A stretch of DNA of 28,084 nucleotides from JAEHDI01 sp035455185 (GTDB lineage Bacteria > Acidobacteriota > Terriglobia > Bryobacterales > Bryobacteraceae), in NCBI GenBank assembly GCA_035455185.1, contig DATIFQ010000025.1, forward strand, positions 1 to 28,084, in the 5' to 3' direction. Position 1 is the stretch's first letter. Each line of letters begins with the position of its first letter. A program made the translations under genes and the position numbers. Shown piece after piece: positions 8,206 to 16,651 of this stretch. Under the pieces are notes generated by a model that did not search any database, was not told the DNA's origin, and saw nothing but the letters and a program-made list of their open reading frames with translations.

Positions 8206-8219
8206 AGGGAGCGGTCCCT
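8206..8219. repeat. Short inverted repeat AGGGA-GCGG-TCCCT in the intergenic gap
   Basis: A perfect 5-base stem with a 4-base loop lies between the unknown secreted protein and the GH35 gene. It has no following T-run, so it is a poor terminator. It has the look of a dispersed REP-like unit, but there is only one copy in this window. Confidence 0.3.
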
Positions 8220-8244
8220 ACACGCCTCAAGCTACGATGGAACG

Positions 8245-10101
8245 GTGAAACCGCGGACAACCCACTTCCTCGTCCTTCTCTCGTTCCTACTTCTTCCGGC
8301 CGTCTCTCCCACCGTCGCACAACCGAAGGCTCGTCACGCCTTCGCTCTCGGCAAAGACGACTTCCTGCTCGATGGCAGGCCGTTCCAAATCCGGGGCGGC
8401 GAAATCCAGCCGAACCGCGTACCGTGCGAATACTGGCGTCACCGGATCCGCATGGCCAAGGCGATGGGGCTCAACACCATCGCAAGCTACGTCTTCTGGA
8501 GCTATCACGAGGTCGAAGAGGGCCGCTTCGATTTCAAGACCTGGAACCGCGACATCGGCGAGTTCTTCCGCATCGCTCAGGAGGAAGGAATGTGGGTTTT
8601 CCTGCGTCCCGGCCCGTACTGTTGTGCTGAGTACGACTTCGGCGCCATCCCTACCTACCTGTTACGCGACCCCGAGCTCAAGATCCGCTGCATGTATCCG
8701 CGTTACACTCAAGCCGCCGAGCGCTACCTGCGCGCCCTTGCCGCCGTCGTCAAGCCGTATCAAATCACCGAGGGGGGCCCCATCCTCATGATCCAGCTTG
8801 AAAACGAGTACGGCAGTTACGCCAACGACCGCATCTACATGAAGTGGCTCCATGACCTTTGGCGCAAACTTGGCATCACCGTGCCGTTCGCTACCGGCGA
8901 TGGAGCCACTCCGCACATGCTGGAGGCCGGATCATGGCCCGGCGCCGCCGTCGGACTCGACCCCGGCTCGCAGCTTTCACACTGGGATCTCGCCCGGCGG
9001 ATGAATCCCGGCGTTCCCATATTCAGCAGTGAGACCTATCCCGGCTGGCTAACTCATTGGGGCGAGAAGTGGGCGCATGTCTCCGTCGAGAGCATCTCGA
9101 AGGAAGTGCGTTTCCTCATGGACAACGGGAAATCGTTCAGTCTTTACGTCGTCCACGGCGGGACGAGCTTCGGATTCATAGCCGGCGCCAACGCCGACCC
9201 GTTACCCGAGTCGCAGAACGGCATCGCCTCCAGTTTCATGCCTGACGTCACCAGCTACGACTATGACTCGCCGATCACCGAGCAGGGGCGCCCGACTCCC
9301 AAGTACTTTGCTCTGCGTGACCTCATCGCTTCGTATTTGAAAGGAGAGAAGCTCGCGGAGGTGGCGAAGCCCATACCCGCCTTGTCGATACCTCCCATCC
9401 GCCTGGAGCGTTTCACCACCATCTGGGACAATCTGCCGTCTCCCGTAAAACTTGTCCAGCCGAAACCGTTCGAGGCCCTCGGCCAATATCAGGGTCTGAT
9501 GCTCTACCGGACAAAGCTCACCGGCCACAAGAGCGGACGCCTTCTCATGCGCAATCTCCACGACTACGCGCTCGTCTTCGTGGACGGCATTCTCATCGGC
9601 TCGGTGGATCGCCGACTCAACCAAAACTCGATCATGCTTCCCAAGACCGAATCGAAGGAGCCGGTCCTGGAGATCCTTGTCGAGGCGATGGGCCACATCA
9701 ACTTCGGCGAATTCATCATCGACCGCAAAGGCATCACCGACCGCGTCCTGCTGAACAACATGACGCTCATGAACTGGGAGACGTTCGGCTTCCCACTCGA
9801 GGAGCAGTGGGTTCAGTCCCTGAAGCGAACGACCACCCCGGCCGCCCGCCCCGGAGTCTTCCTCAAGGGGCACTTTCGCCTCGACAAGCCGGCTGATACA
9901 TTCCTCGACATGACGGGCTATCGAAAGGGCTATGTCTGGGTCAACGGCAACAATCTCGGCCGCTACTGGGAAATCGGCCCGCAGAAGCGGCTTTACTGTC
10001 CGGCGTGCTGGCTCAAGCCCGGCGACAACGAAATCGTTGTCCTCGACCTCCACCAGGCCGAGCCCAAACCGATCGCCGGCCACGAAAAGCTTGACGACTG
10101 A
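8245..10101 (+). CDS. Secreted beta-galactosidase, glycoside hydrolase family 35
   Basis: GH35 enzymes remove terminal beta-galactose from oligosaccharides and glycoconjugates with retention of configuration. The product is 618 residues from GTG 8245, which puts a signal peptide (VKPRTTHFLVLLSFLLLPAV, cleavage after TVAQ) at the N-terminus; an upstream GTG at 8182 would add 21 unlikely residues. Catalytic features are present. The acid/base Glu is E188 in QLENEYGSY, and the nucleophile is E263 in SSETYPGWLTHWGEKW. Other family segments include RPGPYCCAEYDFGAIP and YVVHGGTSFGF. The C-terminal 200 residues carry the jelly-roll galactose-binding-like domains, ending with GYVWVNGNNLGRYW. It is the first gene of a tight plus-strand cluster with an aldo/keto reductase, ThuA and sulfatase. 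The likely substrate is a galactose-containing, possibly sulfated glycan; this is inferred from the neighbours. Confidence 0.92.
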   Translation: MKPRTTHFLVLLSFLLLPAVSPTVAQPKARHAFALGKDDFLLDGRPFQIRGGEIQPNRVPCEYWRHRIRMAKAMGLNTIASYVFWSYHEVEEGRFDFKTWNRDIGEFFRIAQEEGMWVFLRPGPYCCAEYDFGAIPTYLLRDPELKIRCMYPRYTQAAERYLRALAAVVKPYQITEGGPILMIQLENEYGSYANDRIYMKWLHDLWRKLGITVPFATGDGATPHMLEAGSWPGAAVGLDPGSQLSHWDLARRMNPGVPIFSSETYPGWLTHWGEKWAHVSVESISKEVRFLMDNGKSFSLYVVHGGTSFGFIAGANADPLPESQNGIASSFMPDVTSYDYDSPITEQGRPTPKYFALRDLIASYLKGEKLAEVAKPIPALSIPPIRLERFTTIWDNLPSPVKLVQPKPFEALGQYQGLMLYRTKLTGHKSGRLLMRNLHDYALVFVDGILIGSVDRRLNQNSIMLPKTESKEPVLEILVEAMGHINFGEFIIDRKGITDRVLLNNMTLMNWETFGFPLEEQWVQSLKRTTTPAARPGVFLKGHFRLDKPADTFLDMTGYRKGYVWVNGNNLGRYWEIGPQKRLYCPACWLKPGDNEIVVLDLHQAEPKPIAGHEKLDD

Positions 10102-10112
10102 GAGAGAAGACC

Positions 10113-11081
10113 GTGCAACACATCGCACTGCGCCACACCGACCTTACCGTGTCCCGCGTCTGTCTCGGGACCATGACCTTCGGAGGCCAAACTGACATAG
10201 ACGAAGCCGCCCGTCTCGTGGACCATTGCCTCGACTCCGGCGTCAATTTCTTCGACACCGCCAACATCTACAACAAGGGCGCATCCGAGACCATTCTCGG
10301 CCGGATCCTCCGAGGCCGCCGCTCAGGCGTCGTCCTCGCCAGCAAGGTGCGTGGCAAAATGGGAGACGGCCCTAACGAGAGCGGTCTCTCCCGCGTTGCC
10401 ATCATGCGCGCCCTCGATGACACGTTACGCCGCCTCGGGACGGACTATCTCGACCTCTACTACCTTCACCAACCCGACTACGACGTCCCGCTCGAAGAGT
10501 CTCTCGATGCGATCGACCGCCTCGTCCGTTTGGGCAAGGTCCGCTGGCCCGCCAGTTCCAATTACGCAAGCTGGCAGGTGTGCCGCATGCTCTGGCTAGC
10601 AGAGACGCACAGCTACAAGCCGGCCTGTGTCACGCAACCGATGTACAACGTACTCGCCCGCGGCATCGAGCAGGAGTACCTCCCGATGGCGAAGGAGTTC
10701 GGCGTCTCGACGGTCGTCTACAACCCGCTCGCCGGCGGCCTCCTGACCGGCAAGCAGCAGCGCGAAGCGCCCATCCCCGGCACCCGCTTCGACAACAACC
10801 AGCTTTACCTGGACCGCTACTGGCACCCGGCCTACTTCGACGCCGTCGACCGCCTGGGCGCCATCGCCGCGTCGGTTGGCCGCTCGCTCGTCAGCCTTGC
10901 CCTCAACTGGCTTCTGCACCATTCGCCCGCGGACTGCCTCATTCTCGGAGCCTCCCGCCTCGATCAAATATCTGAAAACCTGCGCGCCGCCGAGGAAGGC
11001 CCACTCCCGGAAGACGCCGTCGCCGCTTGCGACCAGGTCTGGGCGGATCTGCGTGGCATCACACCGAAGTACAATCGGTGA
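10113..11081 (+). CDS. Aldo/keto reductase
   Basis: This is an NADP(H)-dependent oxidoreductase of the aldo/keto reductase superfamily (TIM barrel, 322 residues, cytoplasmic, no signal peptide). The catalytic tetrad is visible: Asp and Tyr in FFDTANIYNKG (about 48-58), Lys in LASKVRG (near 77) and His in LYYLHQPD (near 120). The substrate loop and the C-terminal NADP-binding region (GASRLDQISENLRAA) are normal. It starts with GTG 10113, only 11 bases after the GH35 stop, and ends 17 bases before the ThuA gene, so it is very likely cotranscribed with them. Its job is probably oxidation or reduction of a sugar or sugar-derived aldehyde released by the neighbouring hydrolases. That role is inferred from context only. 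Confidence 0.93.
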   Translation: MQHIALRHTDLTVSRVCLGTMTFGGQTDIDEAARLVDHCLDSGVNFFDTANIYNKGASETILGRILRGRRSGVVLASKVRGKMGDGPNESGLSRVAIMRALDDTLRRLGTDYLDLYYLHQPDYDVPLEESLDAIDRLVRLGKVRWPASSNYASWQVCRMLWLAETHSYKPACVTQPMYNVLARGIEQEYLPMAKEFGVSTVVYNPLAGGLLTGKQQREAPIPGTRFDNNQLYLDRYWHPAYFDAVDRLGAIAASVGRSLVSLALNWLLHHSPADCLILGASRLDQISENLRAAEEGPLPEDAVAACDQVWADLRGITPKYNR

Positions 11082-11098
11082 TTCGAGGAGACCCACTC

Positions 11099-12589
11099 AT
11101 GCCTTCATCCCTTCGCGGACTCGCGGTCCTATTCTCGCTCTGCGCTTTGGCGCCCGCGCAAAACACGCTTCCACTCTTCCAAGAGGGCAGGATCCGCACC
11201 CTCATTTTTTCGGGCCGCAATAACCACGACTGGCGCACCACCACGCCGGCCCTGAAGAAGTACCTGCTCGACACCGGCCGCTTCGACGTTCGCGTCGTCG
11301 AGGAGCCCGCGGGCACAACCGCAGAAACCCTGGCCGCCTATCAGGTGATCGTGCTCGACTACAACGGGCCCCGCTGGGGGGCCGGCACCGAAAAAGCGGT
11401 CGAGGACTTCGTCAAGTCCGGCGGGGGCCTCGTTGCTGTCCATGGCGCATCGTGGGCGTTTTCGGGCCTGCCCGTACTCGGCGACCGCCACGTCCGCATC
11501 AATCTCGTTGAGCCTGCTTGGGCCGAATACGCACGCATGGTCGGCGGCATCTGGTCTGAACAAGAGCCGAAGACCGGCCATGGCCTGCTGCACTCCTTTA
11601 AGGTAAAGTTCATCGACCCGAGCCACCCCATCACCCAAGGTATGGGCGAATCGTTCCTCGCCACCGACGAGCTTTATCACAACATGCGAATGCAGCCCGG
11701 CGCCAAAATCCTCGCGACGGCCTATGACGATCCGAAGATGAAAGGCACCGGCAAGGACGAACCGATCCTCTGGACCGTGGACTATGGCAAGGGACGCGTC
11801 TTCCATACTGCGCTCGGTCACGACCTCGCCTCCATGATGGAGCCCGGTTTTGTCACGACGTTCGTCCGCGGCACGGAGTGGGCTGCCACGGGAGCCGTCA
11901 CCTTGCCGGCGGCGATCGATCCCGCCAGACCTGCGGCGGACCGTCTGCGGGTGCTCGTCGTCACCGGCGGGCATTCTTTCGACACGTCGTTCTATACCCT
12001 GTTCGAGGGTTACCCCGACATCGCCTGGGATCATTCGGTGACCAGCCACGAAGCCTTCCGCGAAGACATTCGCCCGAAGTATGACGTCGTTGTCTTCTAT
12101 AACATGCACGACAAGCCGGAGGACATCACCGAGGCTGAAAAGAAGAACCTCGTCGATTTCGCCCAAAGCGGGAAAGGTCTCGTTGTGATTCACCACGCCA
12201 TCGCCAACTACCCCGCCTGGGACTGGTGGTCGAAGGAGCTCGTGCGCGGCAAGTATCTCCTGAAGCCCGAGGGTGGCATGCCCGGTTCCACTTACAAGCA
12301 CGACGTCGAGATGTTCGTCGAGCCTGTGGGTCAGCACCCGGTGATCGCCGGCGCTTCGCGGATGCACATTTGGGACGAGACGTACAAAGGCATGTGGATC
12401 GCGCCGGACGTCCAGGTGTTGCTCAGGACGGGCGAGCCGACCAGCGACGGTCCCGTCGCGTGGATCAGTCCGTACTCGAAATCGCAAGTCGTCTACATTC
12501 AACTCGGACACGATCGGCTCGCCCACATCCATCCTGGCTACCGCCGGGTCATTAAAAACGCAATTGACTGGGCGGGTGGTAGGAAATGA
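11099..12589 (+). CDS. Secreted protein with two tandem ThuA-like domains
   Basis: The product has 496 residues from ATG 11099, which is preceded by GGAG at 8 bases; the longer frame from 11027 lies inside the AKR gene. It has a signal peptide (MPSSLRGLAVLFSLCALAPA, cleavage near 20-21), so both domains act outside the cytoplasm. Domain 1 (about 32-265) opens with RIRTLIFSGRNNHDWRTTTP and contains VAVHGASWAF. Domain 2 (about 282-495) opens with LRVLVVTGGHSFDTSFYTLF and contains VVIHHAIANYPAWDWW. Both show the glutamine-amidotransferase-like flavodoxin-type fold of ThuA/trehalose-utilisation proteins, and each has a paired H-A/G segment where catalytic residues would be. ThuA proteins are linked to sugar catabolism, often with sugar oxidoreductases; their chemistry is poorly defined. 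It overlaps the sulfatase start by 4 bases (ATGA), which indicates translational coupling. Confidence 0.88.
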   Translation: MPSSLRGLAVLFSLCALAPAQNTLPLFQEGRIRTLIFSGRNNHDWRTTTPALKKYLLDTGRFDVRVVEEPAGTTAETLAAYQVIVLDYNGPRWGAGTEKAVEDFVKSGGGLVAVHGASWAFSGLPVLGDRHVRINLVEPAWAEYARMVGGIWSEQEPKTGHGLLHSFKVKFIDPSHPITQGMGESFLATDELYHNMRMQPGAKILATAYDDPKMKGTGKDEPILWTVDYGKGRVFHTALGHDLASMMEPGFVTTFVRGTEWAATGAVTLPAAIDPARPAADRLRVLVVTGGHSFDTSFYTLFEGYPDIAWDHSVTSHEAFREDIRPKYDVVVFYNMHDKPEDITEAEKKNLVDFAQSGKGLVVIHHAIANYPAWDWWSKELVRGKYLLKPEGGMPGSTYKHDVEMFVEPVGQHPVIAGASRMHIWDETYKGMWIAPDVQVLLRTGEPTSDGPVAWISPYSKSQVVYIQLGHDRLAHIHPGYRRVIKNAIDWAGGRK

Positions 12590-13914
12590 GGAGCGATTTC
12601 ACCCGACGCGACATGCTACGGCTCGCCGGCGCCGGTGTGCTGGGTGACCTCGCATTGCCGGCACAGACGCGGCGGCCGAATCTTCTCTTCATCCTCGCCG
12701 ACGACCTCGGCTGGGGAGACGTCGGCTTCAACGGCCGCAAGGAATGGCCCACTCCCAACCTCGACAGGCTTGCCTCTCAGGGCACCACCTTCACCCGCTG
12801 GTACAGCGCCGCCACCGTCTGCGCGCCCTCCCGAGCTTGCCTGCTGACCGGCAAGTACACCATTCACAACGGAGTGAAACGGAACGGAGACGATCTGCCG
12901 GCCTCCGAGGTTACTTTCGCCGAGGCGCTGAAGCCGCAAGGCTACACCAGCGCGCTGATCGGCAAGTGGCACCACGGAGCACTCCGCGACGGCTCGTTCC
13001 TCCATCCGCTCGACCAGGGATTCGACTCGACTTTCGGATTCCTCGACGCGCGGCATGCCTGGGAACACTTCCCGAAGACGCTCTTCCGCGGACGTCAGGA
13101 AGTTCCGGTCAAGGGGTACACCGCCGACCTCTTCTCCGATGAGGCGGTCAAGTTCATCGGCGAAAATCGTTCACGCCCCTTTTGCCTCTACCTCGCCTAC
13201 ATCGAGTCGCACTTCCACGTGGAGGCGCCCGAGGACGAAGTGGCCAAATTTCGCGGAAAATTCCCCGAAAAGGACCAAAGAACGCCCCGAAACGCCGCTT
13301 ACGCGGCCATGATTCACCGCATGGACACCGGTATCGGGCGAGTGATGCGCGCACTCGAGGAGAATGGCCTCGCCCAGAACACGCTGGTCGTTTTCACCAG
13401 CGACAACGGGGCCACCTTCGAGAGCGGCAACAACGGCGCGTCGAACTTCCACGATAGTAACCGGCCGGTCCGCGGCCAGAAGCGCAGCCTCGAGGAAGGC
13501 GGCATCCGTGAGCCCGCCTTCGTGTGGTGGCCCGGCCGCATTCCGGCCGGCCGGAAGTTCGAGGAACCGGTGCATTCCACCGATCTCATGCCAACCCTCG
13601 TCAACGCCGGCGGCGGAACGATCGACCCTGCCTGGAAGGTCGACGGCATCAACCTCCTCGATGTTTGGACCGGAAAGGCGCACCTTCCCGAGCGCACCCT
13701 GTTCTGGGAGTGGACCAGCGAGGGCTACAACATGCACGCCGCCATGCGCGGCGATTTCAAGCTCCTGCGCATCAACGGCGCTGACTTCCTCTACAACATC
13801 CGCGAGGACCCGCAGGAACGCCGCACCATCGCCGCCGCACACCCCGAGATGTTCCGCCGACTCCGCGCCGAACTCGAAGCCTGGAAAGCAAGCGAAGTCC
13901 CCCGCGCCCGTTGA
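12586..13914 (+). CDS. Tat-exported type I sulfatase
   Basis: This is an arylsulfatase-type sulfatase of 442 residues that removes sulfate esters, most likely from a glycan. The N-terminus FTRRDMLRLAGAG is a twin-arginine export signal. The alkaline-phosphatase-like metal site begins in LLFILADDLGWGDVGF (about 34-49). The signature CAPSRACLLTGK places the formylglycine-precursor Cys at residue 79 (C-x-P-x-R). KWHHG (near 127) and FTSDNGATFES (near 270) supply further metal and substrate ligands. Activation needs a formylglycine-generating enzyme or anSME, neither of which is in the window. The gene is translationally coupled to the tandem-ThuA gene and closes the GH35 cluster. The fold and motif resemble the S1 family; the precise subfamily and substrate cannot be read. 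Confidence 0.94.
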   Translation: MRSDFTRRDMLRLAGAGVLGDLALPAQTRRPNLLFILADDLGWGDVGFNGRKEWPTPNLDRLASQGTTFTRWYSAATVCAPSRACLLTGKYTIHNGVKRNGDDLPASEVTFAEALKPQGYTSALIGKWHHGALRDGSFLHPLDQGFDSTFGFLDARHAWEHFPKTLFRGRQEVPVKGYTADLFSDEAVKFIGENRSRPFCLYLAYIESHFHVEAPEDEVAKFRGKFPEKDQRTPRNAAYAAMIHRMDTGIGRVMRALEENGLAQNTLVVFTSDNGATFESGNNGASNFHDSNRPVRGQKRSLEEGGIREPAFVWWPGRIPAGRKFEEPVHSTDLMPTLVNAGGGTIDPAWKVDGINLLDVWTGKAHLPERTLFWEWTSEGYNMHAAMRGDFKLLRINGADFLYNIREDPQERRTIAAAHPEMFRRLRAELEAWKASEVPRAR

Positions 13915-13927
13915 GAATCCGGAAAGC

Positions 13928-15097
13928 CTACAATTCCCCGTCCGGCACAGTACCCGACTGAAAGCACCGCACTTGCTCCGGCGCAAACGGCGGTTCAAAA
14001 AGCTCAGGCCTCTCGTGGTACGCCCGGAATAGGTGCGCGATGTAATGCATTCGCTGATGGAGTTCAGACCAGTCCTTTGCGCCACAATCGTCGGGCGTCC
14101 CAGCCGAGGGCTCGAATTTCTCAAGCAGGCTCATCAGTTCGGGATTTTCTACGTCTCGCAGCACCTCCGGGATGGGCTCATTCAAGTGCTTCCCGAGGGC
14201 TAGCACCGTGCCCGGAATCGCCAGGACCATTAGCGAATCCGTGACCACCTGACGGCTTAACTGCACCGCGAATCGCTCTACGCTCCGCCCTAGCCGTTCC
14301 AACACCGCAACTACGGGCCGGCGGAACATTTCTCGCCACCCCGCCGCGCCCGGAAACAACGCCTCCACGACGCGCTTGCCGAGGTCTTGCGCTGTCACCA
14401 GCGTTGCTTCGAGCGCTTCCTGGATCTCCGGTTGAAGCCGCGTCTGTTCGTGCAGGCCGATCTCCAGGTTCGCCAGCAACACAAATTCGGTCTTGACCTT
14501 TGGCGAAGCTGCCGTGCGCTGCTGCTGGTAGTGGAAGAACGCCTGCCGCAACAGATCCTGCCCTTCCGGCGGCGGACCGGGCCGGAGCCCCTTGTGGAAG
14601 TTCTGAAGCTCTTCGGACTCCGGGGCCACGTTAGGTGCACAAACATGCACAAAATGTGCAAATTCGCGCCCAATTTCGTCAAAAACCTTGCAGTTTCCGC
14701 GCGAAACCGCGCTGCTCGCGCGCTCAAACGCGTCGAACGGGCTGTGAATCTCCTGAACCACCTTCCCAAGCCGCGTGGCGGGATCGAGTAGCCCCCGCCG
14801 CAGCAGAACGCGCCACAGCGACTGCACCGGATGCAGGAATTTAGCCCCCAACACGAGCCGGCGCTCGAATTCCCTGTGTAGGTCCTCAGCACGGATCGTC
14901 CGACCAGCCTGCCGTGACGCCCACGTGGCGAACGTGCACCAGTTCGCACACGGTCCGGTTCGCGACGAGAAAACCCTGGAGAGCCTATGGTAACAGTGCG
15001 TGATTTCGAGGTTACGAATCACAGAGTCCGCAATCCTCGTGATGCGATCGGCTTCCTCGACACCGGGAGCCGAAATGTAGCCGGGGGTTGCGCTCAT
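13928..15097 (-). CDS. Conserved hypothetical protein with CANWCTFATWASRQAG motif
   Basis: The predicted product has 389 residues from ATG 15097, which is preceded by AAGGA at about 10 bases; an upstream start at 15151 is possible. The protein is mostly helical with no signal peptide or clear membrane segment. The most distinctive part is HCYHRLSRVFSSRTGPCANW followed by CTFATWASRQAGRTIRAEDL (about 35-75), with two Cys and two Trp in one short block. From memory this block recurs in uncharacterised actinobacterial and other environmental proteins, but I know of no function. Further segments include QAFFHYQQQRTAASPKVKTE and LHQRMHYIAHLFRAYHERPE. It converges with the sulfatase (13 bases apart) and diverges from the second ThuA gene. 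Function is not assigned. Confidence 0.75.
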   Translation of the reverse strand: MSATPGYISAPGVEEADRITRIADSVIRNLEITHCYHRLSRVFSSRTGPCANWCTFATWASRQAGRTIRAEDLHREFERRLVLGAKFLHPVQSLWRVLLRRGLLDPATRLGKVVQEIHSPFDAFERASSAVSRGNCKVFDEIGREFAHFVHVCAPNVAPESEELQNFHKGLRPGPPPEGQDLLRQAFFHYQQQRTAASPKVKTEFVLLANLEIGLHEQTRLQPEIQEALEATLVTAQDLGKRVVEALFPGAAGWREMFRRPVVAVLERLGRSVERFAVQLSRQVVTDSLMVLAIPGTVLALGKHLNEPIPEVLRDVENPELMSLLEKFEPSAGTPDDCGAKDWSELHQRMHYIAHLFRAYHERPELFEPPFAPEQVRCFQSGTVPDGEL

Positions 15098-15198
15098 GGA
15101 TCGTTCTTCCTTAACGAATCCCAGTCTGTCCATCATACCCGAGGGTCTCACCGGCGCCGGAGTGATAGCATTTCCGTTTCGGATGAAGGGAGGACAGA

Positions 15199-16200
15199 AT
15201 GCGCATCGAAACGCGCCTTCTTGCGACGCTGCTCGGAGGAGCCATCGCGATTCACGCGGCCGGTATCGTCTTCGAGGGAAGCAAAGGTCCCGGCAAGGGA
15301 AAGCACATCGTGCTCGTCAGCGGCGACGAGGAGTACCGCTCCGAAGAGGCCCTGCCTCAGCTCGCCAAGATCCTTTCGACGCGGCATGGCTTCCGATGCA
15401 CCGTGCTGTTCGCCATCGACCCGTCGGATGGCACGATCAATCCCAACCGCAACGACAACATCCCCGGCCTCGAAACCCTCGCCGCGGCCGACCTGATGGT
15501 AATCTTCACCCGATTCCGGGATCTGCCGGACGTCCAGATGAAGCACATTGTCGACTACGTCGAGTCAGGCCGGCCGATCGTGGCTCTGAGAACCTCCACC
15601 CACGCCTTCGACCTGAAAACGAGCAAAACGTACCAGCAGTATGGCTGGAACAGCAAGGAGTGGGACGGAGGCTTCGGACGCCAAGTGCTCGGCGAAACCT
15701 GGATCCGGCATCACGGCCAGCACGGCAAACAGAGCACGCGCGGCATCATCGCGAAGGGCCAGGAGAACCATCCGATTCTTCGCGGCATCCGCGACGGCGA
15801 CATCTGGGGTCCGACGGATGTCTACGCCGTCCGCCTGCCGCTCCCCGGTGACAGCACGCCGCTCGTCCTGGGCCAGGTGCTCGAAGGAATGCGACCGGAT
15901 GACCCGCCCGTCGCCGGGCCGCAGAACAACCCGATGATGCCCGTCGCCTGGACCAAGACGTACACGAGCGCCCGTGGAAAGAAAGCCCGCGTATTGACGA
16001 CTACCATGGGGGCCTCGCAGGATCTGCTCAGCGAAGGCATGCGCCGCCTGCTCGTTAATGCCTGTTACTGGGCGGCCGGGTTGGAGAAAGAAATCCCGGC
16101 GAAATCAAACGTCGATCTCGCCGGGGAATTCAGCCCGCTTCCTTTCCAGTTCGGAGGGTTCCGGCGCGGCGTCATGCCGCGCGATCTGGAAACGCGATGA
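15199..16200 (+). CDS. Secreted single-domain ThuA-like protein
   Basis: The product has 333 residues from ATG 15199, preceded by GGAGG at 5 bases. A signal peptide (MRIETRLLATLLGGAIAIHA, cleavage near 20-21) suggests export. The ThuA-like fold begins with KGKHIVLVSGDEEYRSEEAL (about 34-53), with LMVIFTRFRDLPDVQMKHI and GRPIVALRTSTHAFDL typical of the subgroup that handles exported or periplasmic sugars. Near the end is VLTTTMGASQDLLSEGMRRL followed by LVNACYWAAGL, the segment that in ThuA/glutamine-amidotransferase-like proteins closes the fold. It is a third ThuA domain within 5 kb but belongs to a different subgroup from the tandem protein. It has its own promoter region and faces the divergent unknown gene. 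The catalytic role is not established for this family. Confidence 0.85.
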   Translation: MRIETRLLATLLGGAIAIHAAGIVFEGSKGPGKGKHIVLVSGDEEYRSEEALPQLAKILSTRHGFRCTVLFAIDPSDGTINPNRNDNIPGLETLAAADLMVIFTRFRDLPDVQMKHIVDYVESGRPIVALRTSTHAFDLKTSKTYQQYGWNSKEWDGGFGRQVLGETWIRHHGQHGKQSTRGIIAKGQENHPILRGIRDGDIWGPTDVYAVRLPLPGDSTPLVLGQVLEGMRPDDPPVAGPQNNPMMPVAWTKTYTSARGKKARVLTTTMGASQDLLSEGMRRLLVNACYWAAGLEKEIPAKSNVDLAGEFSPLPFQFGGFRRGVMPRDLETR

Positions 16201-16218
16201 ATCGACCGTGAGTCAAGA

Positions 16219-16578
16219 CTAACCCGGTGGCACGAATCCTGTGAGCTTGTGTTTGTTCTCCCGGATCGCTGTACCGAACGAACGGCCCATGACTGTAACA
16301 CCGCTCGTCACCGTGCCGCTTACCTTGACTCGTGCTCCCTTGGAGGGAACGCCACGATTCGAGATCACTATGATCTTGCCGGTTCCGTCGTCGATCTGAT
16401 ACCCACCGGCCGTGAACGCGCCGAATGAGTGGGTCACGTTCCCTTCCACCCGCACGTTTCGGTTGTGATAGTGATACGGATCCGAGAGAACTCGCCCGAT
16501 CTTGACCGTTCCGCAGCCCGTCAGGAACAGTGCTACCCCGGCCGCCACCGCCAATGTCCATTGCGATCGTCGCCGCAT
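16219..16578 (-). CDS. Small OB-fold-like lipoprotein
   Basis: The product has 119 residues from ATG 16578, preceded by GGAGG at 5 bases. A lipoprotein signal is clear: MRRRSQWTLAVAAGVALFLT followed by the lipobox and Cys22 (LTGC), so the mature protein should be anchored to a membrane through lipid on Cys22. The mature part (about 29-100) reads like a bacterial OB-fold: YHNRNVRVEGNVTHSF, then YQIDDGTGKIIVISNRG, then ARVKVSGTVTSGV. This is similar to the periplasmic OB-fold/NirD-like stress proteins and to tRNA_anti-like domains. Function is unknown. It is the last gene of the minus-strand run and converges with the second ThuA gene. Confidence 0.82.
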   Translation of the reverse strand: MRRRSQWTLAVAAGVALFLTGCGTVKIGRVLSDPYHYHNRNVRVEGNVTHSFGAFTAGGYQIDDGTGKIIVISNRGVPSKGARVKVSGTVTSGVTVMGRSFGTAIRENKHKLTGFVPPG

Positions 16579-16651
16579 CGTCTCCTCCAACACCTCTTGA
16601 GACGCACCCCACACCGATTCGGGTTGCAGCGAAGAATGGCTCCGGCGACGG

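Noticed and set aside
11129..12532. Minus-strand open frame of about 467 codons
   Set aside because: It is the exact antisense of the tandem-ThuA gene, which has a signal peptide, ribosome-binding site and clear domains.
13171..14124. Minus-strand open frame of about 317 codons
   Set aside because: It runs antisense to the sulfatase, whose catalytic motifs and Tat signal are clear.
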